From Woeseiaceae bacterium (GTDB lineage Bacteria > Pseudomonadota > Gammaproteobacteria > Steroidobacterales > Woeseiaceae), in contig JANQPG010000046.1 in NCBI GenBank assembly GCA_028289545.1, positions 1 through 38,158 on the forward strand: a stretch of 38,158 nucleotides of DNA, in the 5' to 3' direction. Positions 23,718 through 33,202 of the stretch are shown one piece after another. Positions within the stretch are counted from its first letter, which is position 1. Each line of letters starts with the position of its first letter. Under the pieces are notes generated by a model that saw only the letters and a program-made list of their open reading frames with translations, was not told where the DNA came from and made no database searches. The translations under genes and the position numbers were made by a program.

Positions 23718-24896
23718 CTACCGGCGCGCGCCAAAACCGTACCATTGAATCGCGTCGGAGAGACGGCCCGTATCTTCGTCGAACTCGGCGGGCGACAACA
23801 CGGCCTTTTCGAAATCATCTGCGTCCACGTAGGTGTATCGCGGCATGACTCCCTCAAAGAAGTTCTCGCTCTCGAAGCCTGCGTCCGTGCACAGCGAACG
23901 ATAGTCCTGATCGCGAAATGCCTTGTAGAAAGGCTCGTTGTTGTAGTAGCTGTCCCAGTCGAGGTAGAACGCATCGAACGGCGGCAGGGCCGCGTTGGGC
24001 GGCAGCTCCATGTTGATCAACACACCGCCCGGTCGAAGCACACGATGTGCCTCGCTTATGAATCTGCCGATATGTTTCGCCGGGAGTTCGTGCAGAAACA
24101 TCGAGCTGAACACGACGTCGACGCTGGCGTCGTCGAACGGCAGCCGATCCGAACTCGCCTGGCGGAAGTGAGCCTCCACTCCCAGCGACGTTGCCCGGGC
24201 ATGGGCGTAGCGCAGACACGCGCCGGCGATGTCGACGCCGTAAACATCGGCGTCGGGGAAGGTTTGCTTCCAGGGCAAGGTGTTGTGCCCGATCGTGCAG
24301 CCCACGTCGACGATGGTCGCCGGCTCGATATCCGGAAACCTGAGCTTGACGAAGTTGGCCATCGACCAGCCAATATCGTTGTGCTCCTTACCCATCGCGC
24401 CAAACGCAAACACGTTGAATCCGTTGTCGTACACGGCCCCCGGCAGAACGCCGGCCTCAGCCGCGGCTCCGTCGTAGTTTCCCGGCATCAGATGCACGTC
24501 CACGGCCCGGTAGTAGTCCGGTAACTCCGTCGATTCATCGAGTTCAAGAGTGCCCGCAACGCCGCTCTTCGTGGTCAGTGCCTCGGCCTGCTCTTCGAGT
24601 ACGTCCGCCTGCTGATTGATCGAATCGATGACCGTACTCCACACGAGCTCCTGGGCCGTGCAGCGCAGGCTGCTGTACAGGCGAAACGCCGGCCGCGGGC
24701 GCATGGCCTTATGCACCGCGACTCCGTCAGCCGGTGGCTCGTCGAGCGTGGGCTCAACCGCCGTCTCGTAATCGGCACGTAAGTCGCCGGCGAGGTTGTT
24801 AAGTACGTAGGCTCTGAGCGACGAGACCGCCCGTTCGCGCGCGCGATGCCATCCGGTCTTGTCGATATTCAGATCGTGCGGCAGGCGTGTCTCCAT
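23718..24896 (-). CDS. SAM-dependent class I methyltransferase
   Basis: A 392-residue protein with a C-terminal Rossmann-type methyltransferase domain. Motif I is IVDVGCTIGHNT (195-206), the acidic cofactor contact is YGVDIAGACLRYA, motif II/III is RLPFDDASVDVVFSSMFLHE and the post-motif is EAHRVLRPGGVLINME. The first 150 residues are helical, with no match I can name. ELVWSTVIDSINQQADVLEE and a Met/Asn-rich segment may form the substrate cap, as in small-molecule methyltransferases. ATG 24896 has GGAG upstream. It heads the minus-strand operon 24896-21525 and is divergent from the TonB receptor across 288 bases that hold an operator-like dyad. The substrate is unknown. Confidence 0.82.
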   Translation of the reverse strand: METRLPHDLNIDKTGWHRARERAVSSLRAYVLNNLAGDLRADYETAVEPTLDEPPADGVAVHKAMRPRPAFRLYSSLRCTAQELVWSTVIDSINQQADVLEEQAEALTTKSGVAGTLELDESTELPDYYRAVDVHLMPGNYDGAAAEAGVLPGAVYDNGFNVFAFGAMGKEHNDIGWSMANFVKLRFPDIEPATIVDVGCTIGHNTLPWKQTFPDADVYGVDIAGACLRYAHARATSLGVEAHFRQASSDRLPFDDASVDVVFSSMFLHELPAKHIGRFISEAHRVLRPGGVLINMELPPNAALPPFDAFYLDWDSYYNNEPFYKAFRDQDYRSLCTDAGFESENFFEGVMPRYTYVDADDFEKAVLSPAEFDEDTGRLSDAIQWYGFGARR

Positions 24897-25132
24897 TGCA
24901 TGCTCCTACTGGTAGCAAAAGAACAGTTTGGTCAGCGCAGCGGCTGAAACGGGCTTATTGTGTCGGACAACGTTGTGTTGCGCTGCCACAACAGCTCCCG
25001 AGCAAAAATATCTTAACACTCCGATGCGTCAAAATAACGCCAATTCAGCAGCTTACGACGGCACCCCAGGCCTGATGGCCCATCGCCGACGACATACAGA
25101 TACATTTAGTGGTTTTGTTACGCCGACGAAAT

Positions 25133-25148
25133 GTTATATTAGCATACC
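25133..25148. promoter_or_regulatory. Dyad operator-like element, copy 4
   Basis: GTTATA-TTAG-CATACC; the arms match as an inverted repeat at 4 of 6 positions, and the left arm is an exact inverted copy of the TATAAC arm in other copies. Over 24 bases (25132-25155) it agrees with the 4372 copy at 16 positions. It ends 36 bp before the TonB receptor ATG. The rest of the 288-bp gap (24897-25184) is AT-rich non-coding DNA with no gene that I can see. Confidence 0.5.
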
Positions 25149-25184
25149 AATAAGGCTTAACACGTCATCCGTAGGGGGTTCGTC

Positions 25185-27353
25185 ATGAGAAGCTTGCTGG
25201 TTTGGCTGCGCGCCGGTCTTGCCGTCTGTTTATTAGCCACACCGCTCACCGCGGCATTTGCCCAGTCCAACGACGACTCGGGCCGGCTCGAAGAGATTAC
25301 CGTCACCGCTGAGCGGCGCGAGGCGTCGATACAAGACGTGCCCGTTGCCGTCACGGCATTGAGCGACACGATGCTGGAAAAACTGCAGATTGACGAGACG
25401 ATTGAACTGGTCAACGTCGTGCCCAATCTGTTCGGCGGTAACAACACGGGCCTAGGCACGGCCAACATGTACTACCTGCGAGCGCAGGGTAACGATGAAT
25501 CGATCGCCACCTTCGATCCGCCGGTCGGTACCTACGTGGACGACGTCTACATCACTCGCCAGAACGCCAACAACTTCACGTTCTTCGACGTCGAGCGCAT
25601 CGAAGTGCTGCGCGGGCCGCAGGGCACGCTGTTCGGCCGCAACACGACGGGAGGCGCCATCAACGTCATCCTCAAGAAGCCGGCGGAAGAAATGGGCGGT
25701 TTCTTCGAAGTCGGTTTCGGCCGTTACAGCGAGCAGATTGTCCGCGGCACCATCGACCTGCCGATCTCGGAGCGCTTTCTGACGAAGTTCTCCGCGTTCT
25801 ATCAGGAAGATGACGGCTGGCTCGACAACCTCAACGACGGTGAGTCGTACAACGGCCGCGACAACCAGGGCATTCGGGCCGCGTTTCGCTTCCTTCCCAC
25901 AGACAACATTACGTGGGATTTGGCGTTCGACTACATGACGAGCGACGACGCTTTCGTTCGCGGCGTTATTGGTGACGACGACGACGACCGCACGACCACA
26001 ACCACCTTGCCGCAGACGGGAGTGCCTGTGGCGCTCGGTACGCAAAAATCGGATTACGGTAACGAGACCGAAACCACGAGCATCGTGTCCGACCTGAGCT
26101 GGGGCGCACTGGGCGGCGACTTCAGCCTCGTTCTTGGTTACCGCGATCTCACCCAGGACTTCCTTCTGAACTTCCCGGGCGCAACCGGCGACGACTTCTT
26201 CTGGATCGACAACAACGGCGAACACGAGATGACGACGGCCGAGTTCAAATGGGTCGGCCAGATACTCGACGATCGCGTCGACCTCGTGACCGGCATCTAT
26301 TACCTGGACGAGGACAACACGACCGACTTTGCCGACTACCTGTTCGGCTCACTCAGGCTCGCGGATCGTGTGCTCGGCAATACTACCGAGTCGTTCGCTT
26401 TCTACGCACAGGGTGACATTGCCATCGGCGAAGACGGCACGCTGACTATCGGCGCTCGCTACACCGACGAGACCAAGGACATTACCCTCAGCGACAATAC
26501 GGGCGGCGCCCTTACGACGGCCGGCCTTGTTGCTGCGGGCATCCCGCTCAGCCAGGACGAATCGGTTGTCACGCCGCGTGTTGCTTATCGTCATCAGTTC
26601 AGCGACGACCTCACGGGCTATGTGTCAGCGACGCGCGGCTTCAAGTCCGGCGGCTGGAACGCCCGCGGCGGCGCACCGTCGGCATTCCAGCCCTTCGGCC
26701 CGGAAACGATCTGGTCGTATGAGGTTGGCGTCAAAGCCGACTGGGCGGATGGCCGGCTGCGCACCAATGCAACCCTGTTCTATTCCGACCTCGAAGACCT
26801 GCAGACCACCTCGGCTACGTCGACCGGCGATTTCCTGACGACGAATGCCGGCGGCCTTGAAAACACGGGTCTCGAATTCGAAATGACGGCGCTGCCGACC
26901 GATAACTGGGAGATCTTCCTCGGCGTCGGTCTGCAGGACGCTGAGTACGTCAGCCTCCCCCCCGGCTGCGTCGCTCCCAACGAAGACTTCGCGGCGTTCG
27001 ATGAGGACTGCAACGTCGCTACGCCCAAGCGCTCCCCCGACACCACGGTAACGCTTGCGACGAACTTCAACATTCCTGTGGAATGGTTTGGCGGCAGCGT
27101 CATCCGACCCACGTTCTCGGCGCGCTTCATTGGCGAAAACGTTGTCGGCACGCGTGACCTCGGCGAGAACAGCCGACGCACGCTGTTCAACGCCGGTGTG
27201 TCGCTGGCGGATGCTGAAGATGCCTGGTCGGTAATCGTCGAGTGTCGCAACTGCACGAACGAGGTCTACACGACGTCGTTCCTGTTTGTGCCTTACTTTA
27301 CGCCGCCAGGCTTCTGGCAGGCGCGTGTCCGGCTCAACTTCGGAGAACGGTAA
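25185..27353 (+). CDS. TonB-dependent outer-membrane receptor
   Basis: A 722-residue outer-membrane active transporter. The signal peptide runs to about residue 26 (cleavage after AFA). The TonB box region is LEEITVTAERR, the plug domain holds DVPVAVTALSD and VEVLRGPQGTLFGRNTTGGA (shared by this receptor class), and a long beta-barrel ends with FWQARVRLNFGER. The class is used for siderophores, vitamin B12, sugars and, in many oligotrophic Proteobacteria, aromatic or terpenoid nutrients. The catabolic surroundings favour substrate uptake here. Two cysteine pairs near the C-terminus (PPGCVAPNEDFAAFDEDC and VECRNC) may form loop disulfides. A GGGGG ribosome site precedes the ATG, and a strong terminator follows. 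Confidence 0.92.
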   Translation: MRSLLVWLRAGLAVCLLATPLTAAFAQSNDDSGRLEEITVTAERREASIQDVPVAVTALSDTMLEKLQIDETIELVNVVPNLFGGNNTGLGTANMYYLRAQGNDESIATFDPPVGTYVDDVYITRQNANNFTFFDVERIEVLRGPQGTLFGRNTTGGAINVILKKPAEEMGGFFEVGFGRYSEQIVRGTIDLPISERFLTKFSAFYQEDDGWLDNLNDGESYNGRDNQGIRAAFRFLPTDNITWDLAFDYMTSDDAFVRGVIGDDDDDRTTTTTLPQTGVPVALGTQKSDYGNETETTSIVSDLSWGALGGDFSLVLGYRDLTQDFLLNFPGATGDDFFWIDNNGEHEMTTAEFKWVGQILDDRVDLVTGIYYLDEDNTTDFADYLFGSLRLADRVLGNTTESFAFYAQGDIAIGEDGTLTIGARYTDETKDITLSDNTGGALTTAGLVAAGIPLSQDESVVTPRVAYRHQFSDDLTGYVSATRGFKSGGWNARGGAPSAFQPFGPETIWSYEVGVKADWADGRLRTNATLFYSDLEDLQTTSATSTGDFLTTNAGGLENTGLEFEMTALPTDNWEIFLGVGLQDAEYVSLPPGCVAPNEDFAAFDEDCNVATPKRSPDTTVTLATNFNIPVEWFGGSVIRPTFSARFIGENVVGTRDLGENSRRTLFNAGVSLADAEDAWSVIVECRNCTNEVYTTSFLFVPYFTPPGFWQARVRLNFGER

Positions 27354-27370
27354 GCGCCTCGCGCAGACAC

Positions 27371-27408
27371 AACCCGGCAGAGCTCAGGTTCTGCCGGGTT
27401 TTTTTATT
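27371..27408 (+). terminator. Rho-independent terminator after the TonB receptor
   Basis: AACCCGGCAGA (27371-27381) pairs perfectly with TCTGCCGGGTT (27390-27400) around an 8-base loop, followed at once by a T-rich tract to 27408. It ends the receptor mRNA, so the MFS gene 21 bases further on probably depends on read-through or its own promoter. Confidence 0.9.
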
Positions 27409-27428
27409 GTCGTAAAGGCTGTCCGCTC

Positions 27429-28673
27429 GTGAAGCATACGCTGGCATCAACCGCGCCGGGCAACACGCGGCGGCCACCTCTCCTCTTGCTCGGCATTGCA
27501 AGCGGCCTGTCGCCGTTTGGTATGGCGATTATCGTGCCGGCCATGAACAGCATTGCCGAACACTACGACGCCTCGCTGTCCATGGTGCAGTTTGTGGTGT
27601 CAGCGTATCTGTTCGGGCTCGCCACGGCACAGCCCTTCATGGGCTACCTGTGTGATCGCTTCGGTCGTCGACGGGTCATGCTCTGGGGATTTCTCGTCTT
27701 TGTCTTCGCCAGTCTCGTCTGTGCGATAACGCCGACGCTCGAACTGCTGATCGCGGCGCGCTATCTGCAGGCGGTCGGCACGAGCGCCGGCACGGTCGCA
27801 AGTCGCGCGATACTGAGAGACACCTGTGAGGGCAACGACCTTGCGACGGCCATGTCGTACATTGCGGCCGCGATGGGCGCAGCCCCCGTGCTTGCTCCCA
27901 TACTCGGCGGCTTTCTCGTGACCCAGGCATCGGTCGACGCACTGTTCATCAGCACGGCCGCAATTGGGCTCATCGTGCTCTTGGCAATGCTGCTGCGACT
28001 GCCGGAGACGCTGGTCAAAGGCGCCCCGCAACCGGAGGCCCGCGGATTGGTCGCAAACTACGGCGTGCTGCTCCGCTCGCCGTCCTTCCTTGGCAACACG
28101 TTCCTGTTCGGGTTCATACAAGGTTCGTTCTTTTCATTTCTCGCCGTTGGCGCAGCCTACTTTCACGACAGCTACGCCATGAGCGCAGAAGCCTTCGGGT
28201 TGATATGGGGGCTGATGGCCACCGCCTTCGTCGTTGGCGCGACGCTCGGGGCACGGCTGACCCGTCGCATCGGCTCGGCTCGGGTTGTGGGCGCAAGCGT
28301 CGTGCTGTCCGTGTTGACCGGCATCGCGCTGCTGCTGTTCGCGTCCGCGGAGCCCGTGCCGATACTGGCGGTTCTTGTACCGCTCGCGTTACTCATGGTG
28401 TTCTCGGGCACGATCACGCCGGGCGCCATGGCCGGCGCAATACATCATCACGCGAATATGGCCGGAACGGCTTCGGGGCTATCGTCGGCAACCGGGCTCG
28501 TGATCAGCGGATCGTTTACGGTCGTCGCGGGCATCGTTTACGGCGGCAGCTTCCAGCCCATTGCAGGGCTTGTTGCCCTTGCATGCACCTTGGCCGCTGC
28601 GGGCTGGCTGCTCGCCATCAGCGGCGGGCGGAAGGCCGGTCAACAGCCTCGTCACGTTCGAAGAACTGAATAG
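27429..28673 (+). CDS. MFS drug/metabolite exporter, Bcr/CflA type
   Basis: A 414-residue inner-membrane transporter with about 12 helices. PFGMAIIVPAMNSIAEHYDA is the helix 1 region of the Bcr/CflA (12-TMS drug:H+ antiporter) group. GYLCDRFGRRRVMLWG is a textbook motif A. RYLQAVGTSAGTVASRAILRD in helix 4 is also characteristic of that group. The expected role is proton-driven efflux of a toxic substrate, intermediate or antibiotic. The start is GTG 27429. Its 3' end overlaps the convergent double-VOC gene by 56 bases, an unusually long overlap. It lies just behind the receptor terminator. Confidence 0.85.
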   Translation: MKHTLASTAPGNTRRPPLLLLGIASGLSPFGMAIIVPAMNSIAEHYDASLSMVQFVVSAYLFGLATAQPFMGYLCDRFGRRRVMLWGFLVFVFASLVCAITPTLELLIAARYLQAVGTSAGTVASRAILRDTCEGNDLATAMSYIAAAMGAAPVLAPILGGFLVTQASVDALFISTAAIGLIVLLAMLLRLPETLVKGAPQPEARGLVANYGVLLRSPSFLGNTFLFGFIQGSFFSFLAVGAAYFHDSYAMSAEAFGLIWGLMATAFVVGATLGARLTRRIGSARVVGASVVLSVLTGIALLLFASAEPVPILAVLVPLALLMVFSGTITPGAMAGAIHHHANMAGTASGLSSATGLVISGSFTVVAGIVYGGSFQPIAGLVALACTLAAAGWLLAISGGRKAGQQPRHVRRTE

Positions 28674-29697
28674 CGGCGCCGTCCGGTGTCGTCAACTCGA
28701 TGGTCTCGACGACGCCGTACGGTTCGAGCGAATAGGTGTGCGACGACGCAATGTCCATTTGACTGCGCGCTTCGAGCGTTTCCCGGAGACTGTCCAGGTC
28801 GTCAACCTCGAAACGTACGGCCAGAATCCCGAGGTTGGGTGCCCGACACCCGGCCGCGTAGTCCCGACCGTCGAGGTCCATGATCTCGATCATTTCCATT
28901 CGGCCGAACTCGCCGGGTTTTGGATAGACGATACCTGCCCGGTAGCGCACCGACGTCGTTAGGTTGACGGGAATGCCAAGCGGCATGTACTCGGGCGTCT
29001 CCGCGACGTAGGGATCGCCGTTGTAGAACGTTGCAAAACCGAGGACATCCGTAAAAAACTCGTACGCCACGTCCCTGTTGCGCACCATCTGCATCATGTT
29101 GAACGGCCGGGTCATGCGCTCGAAGTCACCGACAGCCTCGGGTAACGCTGGCGACAGGCGCTCGTAGCCTTGCACCTGAAGACCGTCCGGACCTTTGAAG
29201 ATCACGACGTTCAGTTTCGATTCGCCGAACTCGAGGTAGGTAATCGGCGTTTCGGTCCACCAACCGAGCGCAATGGCGTCGTCGTAGATGGACTGCATGT
29301 CTTTCATCCGCACCATCAGGCTGAAGTAGCAACCGGTATCCCATGGACGCGAACCCGGACGCATCGGCGAACGCCGGCCCGCGCCCTCGAAACGCACCAG
29401 CCTGACGAGTCCGCTGTCCGCATCTTGAGGGCCAAGCAGCAACGCCTCCGCGCTTGCGGTCGGCGACAAACCGAACGCCGCCAGTTCGCCGCGATCGACA
29501 TGACCGCGCCACTTGACCTCGTAGCCGCCGATCTCGGTAAAAAACCGCGCGCTGCGATCCAGGTCGGTCACGCTGACAATCGCTTCCTGCCACGGACGCT
29601 CGGTCACGGATGTTTCCGCAAACGCCGTATCCAGCGCGGCAATGACCGCAAACACGGCCGCCAGTCCCAGCAGGCCTGGTTTCGATACCTCAAGCAT
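28618..29697 (-). CDS. Exported protein with two VOC (glyoxalase-fold) domains
   Basis: A 359-residue protein with a signal peptide (LLGLAAVFAVIAALDTAFA, cleavage before ET). Domain 1 begins QEAIVSVTDLDRSARFFTEI and ends at FKGPDGLQVQGYERL. Domain 2 begins with FNMMQMVRNRDVAYEFFTDV and ends ELTTPDGAAIQFFERD. Both openings and the PDG-x-x-(V/I)-x-x-x-(E) endings are typical VOC modules. Export of such a fused protein is uncommon. A periplasmic substrate-binding or isomerase/dioxygenase role is possible. It is divergent from the LeuC-like gene across only 67 bases, which carry an operator-like dyad, and its 3' end overlaps the convergent MFS gene by 56 bases. Confidence 0.8.
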   Translation of the reverse strand: MLEVSKPGLLGLAAVFAVIAALDTAFAETSVTERPWQEAIVSVTDLDRSARFFTEIGGYEVKWRGHVDRGELAAFGLSPTASAEALLLGPQDADSGLVRLVRFEGAGRRSPMRPGSRPWDTGCYFSLMVRMKDMQSIYDDAIALGWWTETPITYLEFGESKLNVVIFKGPDGLQVQGYERLSPALPEAVGDFERMTRPFNMMQMVRNRDVAYEFFTDVLGFATFYNGDPYVAETPEYMPLGIPVNLTTSVRYRAGIVYPKPGEFGRMEMIEIMDLDGRDYAAGCRAPNLGILAVRFEVDDLDSLRETLEARSQMDIASSHTYSLEPYGVVETIELTTPDGAAIQFFERDEAVDRPSARR

Positions 29698-29726
29698 TTC
29701 ACACGCCCTCGAATCTCTGGCTTAAT

Positions 29727-29742
29727 GATATACTATTATAAC
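29727..29742. promoter_or_regulatory. Dyad operator-like element, copy 5, with probable -10 (TATAAC)
   Basis: GATATA-CTAT-TATAAC, arms 5 of 6 inverted, in the 67-bp divergent gap between the exported double-VOC gene and the LeuC-like gene. It ends 22 bp before the TTG start of the latter, so any transcript from TATAAC would have a very short leader. Both genes could be controlled by one bound protein. Confidence 0.62.
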
Positions 29743-29764
29743 TTTTAGGCCTCGAGTTCAGACC

Positions 29765-31182
29765 TTGGCAACCACGTTGTTCGACAAAATCTGGGATACC
29801 CACGAAGTCCGGCAACTACCGGATCGGTCTTCGCTGGTCCACGTCGATCGCGTATTCCTGCACGAACGGACCGGCGGCGTTGCGCTGACCTCGCTCGCCG
29901 ACCGGCAACGCACGGTTCGCAATCCGCGTCACGTGTTTGCCACGATGGACCACATCCTCGATACCTTCCCCGGCCGCGGTGACAAGACGCTGGTGCCCGG
30001 CGGTGAAGTCTTCATCCGCACGATGCGCAAGAAGGCGCTCGACAGCGGCATTGTGCTGTTCGACATCGACGACTCCCGCCACGGGATTACCCATCTTATT
30101 TCGGCTGAGCAGGGCATTACCCTGCCGGGCCTCGTGGTGGCCTGCCCGGACAGCCACACGTGTACGCTGGGTGCATTGGGCGCGGTCGGCTGGGGCATCG
30201 GCAGCAGCGACTGCGAGCACGTACTGGCGACGGAAACGCTGCGCACCGCAAAACCCGGACAGCTCCGCGTCTGGTTCGACGGTACGCTCGGCCCGGGAGT
30301 GACCGCCAAGGACATGGTGTTGCACCTGATCGCGCGCTACGGGGCCGCCGGCGCGCGCGGCTACGCGCTGGAGTTCGCCGGTCCTGCCGTGACGGCACTC
30401 GACATGGACGGTCGCTTTACGCTCTGCAACATGGCCGTGGAGTTTTCCGCCTTTACCGGTCTCATAGCGCCGGACCAGAAGACCGTCGACTACGTCAAAG
30501 GACGCGCGTACGCGCCGGACGGCGACAGCTGGTCCGAGTGCGAGCGGGAATGGGCACAACTCCGAAGCGACGACGACGCCCGTTTCGATCTCGAGTACCG
30601 CATCGACTGTGCGCAAATTGAACCGACCGTCACCTGGGGAACCAGCCCGCAGCATGCTGTCGGCGTCAGTCAGAGCGTGCCCTCACCCGCTGCGGCCGAT
30701 GACCCGGAAACCCGCAAGACGATGGAACTCGCGCTGGACTACATGGGCCTCGTGCCCGGGCAGCCGCTCAAGGGTCTGGCCATCGATGCCGCATTCATTG
30801 GCTCCTGCACGAACGCGCGCCTCGACGACCTGCGCGCGGCGGCGGACATACTCCGCGGCCGCAGAGTGGCCCCCGGAATCCGCGCAATCTGCACACCCGG
30901 GTCGCAGCAGGTCAAGAAGGCGGCCGAAGCGGAAGGCATCGATCGGGTGTTTACCGACGCGGGTTTCGAGTGGCGCGAGCCGGGCTGCTCGCTGTGTTTC
31001 AACGCGGGCGGCGAGGGTTTTGCGCCCGAACAGCGCGTCATGTCGAGCACAAACCGCAACTTTCGCGGCCGGCAGGGCCGCAAGTCGCGCACTCATCTGG
31101 CAAGCCCGGCCATGGTGGCGGCGGCGGCGATTGCCGGCCGCATTGCCGACAGCCGGGAAATGAGGACCGACAAGGACGCCGC

Positions 31183-31186
<4 letters not shown>
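29765..31186 (+). CDS. LeuC-like hydro-lyase, large subunit (aconitase superfamily)
   Basis: A 473-residue large subunit related to isopropylmalate isomerase. The [4Fe-4S] ligand cysteines are present at 348 (FIGSCTNAR), 408 and 411 (EPGCSLC), at the same numbers as in E. coli LeuC within one. STNRNFRGRQGRKSRTHLAS is a fully conserved tail block. Three signs suggest a substrate other than isopropylmalate: the loop after Cys411 reads CFNAGGEGF instead of the usual CLAMN-x-D, DSHTCTLG replaces DSHT-x-THG, and no leuA or leuB is nearby. The start is TTG 29765; its product aligns with LeuC from the first residue (MATTLFDKIWDTHEV). It overlaps leuD-like by ATGA. Citramalate-, dimethylmalate- or citraconate-type hydration is proposed. 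Confidence 0.83.
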
Positions 31187-31803
<617 letters not shown>

Positions 31804-31819
31804 GCAAAACTCGCGCGAC

Positions 31820-33022
31820 TCAGCCGTCCGCCGACGTATCGGCAATAATGCCGCGCTCCAGCAGCCGGCTTATTTCCTCATCGCTCAAGCCGGCTTCCGA
31901 CAGGACGTCGTGGGTGTGCTCCCCGGAGCGCGGCGGATTTCTGAATTTGCCGAGGCGCTGGCCCGACAGTTCCACGGGCATCGCCGGCAGGCGCGTCGTT
32001 TGCCCGTCGGGCAGCTCCATTTCCAGAAGACCGTCCGACGCCTCGAGGTGCTCGTCGTCGAACAGGTCTTCCGGCCGCGTGATCGGCGCAAACGGCAGAC
32101 CGCTCTTCTCGAGCTGCTGCATCAACTCGGATTTACTGAGGGTTTTGAACCTCGCCTGCACGGCTGGAATAATGCGATCGCGGGCCGCCACCCGATTGTT
32201 GTTGGCTCTCAAGGTTTCATCCGCGAGCAGATCGTCGAAACCGAAATCCTTGCAGAAGGTCAACCACTGCGAATCGCTGACGACACCGACAAATACGCGC
32301 TCGTCGTCGCCCGTCTCGAACACGTCGTAGATCGCCCAGGCCGAAATGCGTGTCGGCATTGGCGCGGCTGGCGCACCGGTCACCGCAAGCTGCGCCATGT
32401 GCTGACCGACGAGAAACACCGTACTCTCGTACAGCGCACTCTTGACGTGCTGCCCCCGACCCGTGCGGTGGCGCTCCTCCATGGCGGCCAGCACACCGAT
32501 CACGGCAAACATGCCTCCGGTCACGTCGATGACCGAAGCGCCGGCGCGCAGCGGCCTTCCGGGCGGTCCGGTCATGTACGCCAAACCGCCCATCATCTGG
32601 GCTACCTCGTCCAACGCGGTGCGGTGTTCGTAAGGCCCGTTGAGAAATCCGCGGTTGGAGCAATAAATCAGCCGGGGGTTGTCGGCGCTCAGGTTCTCGT
32701 AGCCGAAGCCAAGCTTGTCCATTGCACCGGGCCTGAAGTTTTCGACCAGGACGTCGGCATCGGCGACGAGGCGGCGCGCAATAGCCGCGCCTTCCTCCGA
32801 CTTGAGATCCACGCGGATACTGCGTTTGTTGCGGTTGTACATCGCGAAGTACCCGGCGCCCGAGCCACGCAGACTGCGCGTCTTGTCACCGCTGATCGGC
32901 TCGACCTTCACGACGTCGGCGCCGAGGTCTGCGAGCAATAGTCCCGCTGATGGGCCCATCACCATGTGCGAGAATTCGATGACCCTTATGCCGCTTAAAG
33001 GCAGTTCACTCCTTGTCGTCAC
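31820..33022 (-). CDS. Class III CoA-transferase (CaiB/BaiF family)
   Basis: A 400-residue enzyme that moves CoA between acyl groups through an aspartyl-CoA anhydride. N-terminal GIRVIEFSHMVMGPSAGLLL, LADLGADVVKVEPISGD and YFAMYNRNKRSIRVDLK are family blocks. NFRPGAMDKLGFGYENL and ALDEVAQMMGGLAYMTGPPG follow. Asp166 in VIDVTGGMFAVIG matches the nucleophile position. The start is GTG 33022 with GGGGGA upstream. It is convergent with the LeuD-like gene (16 bases apart) and divergent from the HMG-CoA-lyase-like gene, with an operator-like dyad in between. It is suited to activating a hydroxy-dicarboxylate made by the LeuCD-like enzyme. The substrate is unproven. Confidence 0.88.
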   Translation of the reverse strand: MTTRSELPLSGIRVIEFSHMVMGPSAGLLLADLGADVVKVEPISGDKTRSLRGSGAGYFAMYNRNKRSIRVDLKSEEGAAIARRLVADADVLVENFRPGAMDKLGFGYENLSADNPRLIYCSNRGFLNGPYEHRTALDEVAQMMGGLAYMTGPPGRPLRAGASVIDVTGGMFAVIGVLAAMEERHRTGRGQHVKSALYESTVFLVGQHMAQLAVTGAPAAPMPTRISAWAIYDVFETGDDERVFVGVVSDSQWLTFCKDFGFDDLLADETLRANNNRVAARDRIIPAVQARFKTLSKSELMQQLEKSGLPFAPITRPEDLFDDEHLEASDGLLEMELPDGQTTRLPAMPVELSGQRLGKFRNPPRSGEHTHDVLSEAGLSDEEISRLLERGIIADTSADG

Positions 33023-33071
33023 GCATCCCCCACATGATGCCTCGATCGCCGCTGGCGGCGGCTGTTGCTTT

Positions 33072-33087
33072 GATATATTATTATATC
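33072..33087. promoter_or_regulatory. Dyad operator-like element, copy 6 (perfect arms)
   Basis: GATATA-TTAT-TATATC, the only copy with a perfect 6-of-6 inverted repeat, in the divergent gap between the CoA-transferase and HMG-CoA-lyase-like genes. It lies 50 bp from the CoA-transferase start and 116 bp from the lyase start. The minus strand offers a perfect -10 (TATAAT) across it. This is the best single site for a binding test. Confidence 0.65.
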
Positions 33088-33202
33088 TTTAATTCATCTT
33101 ACAGCAAAGCGTCGGCACTCGCCGAGTACCGGATACCTCCGGAGCCCGCTGCCCTACCGGCGCGAGTCTGCTGAGCAACAACCTATTGAGCCCAAGACCC
33201 TC

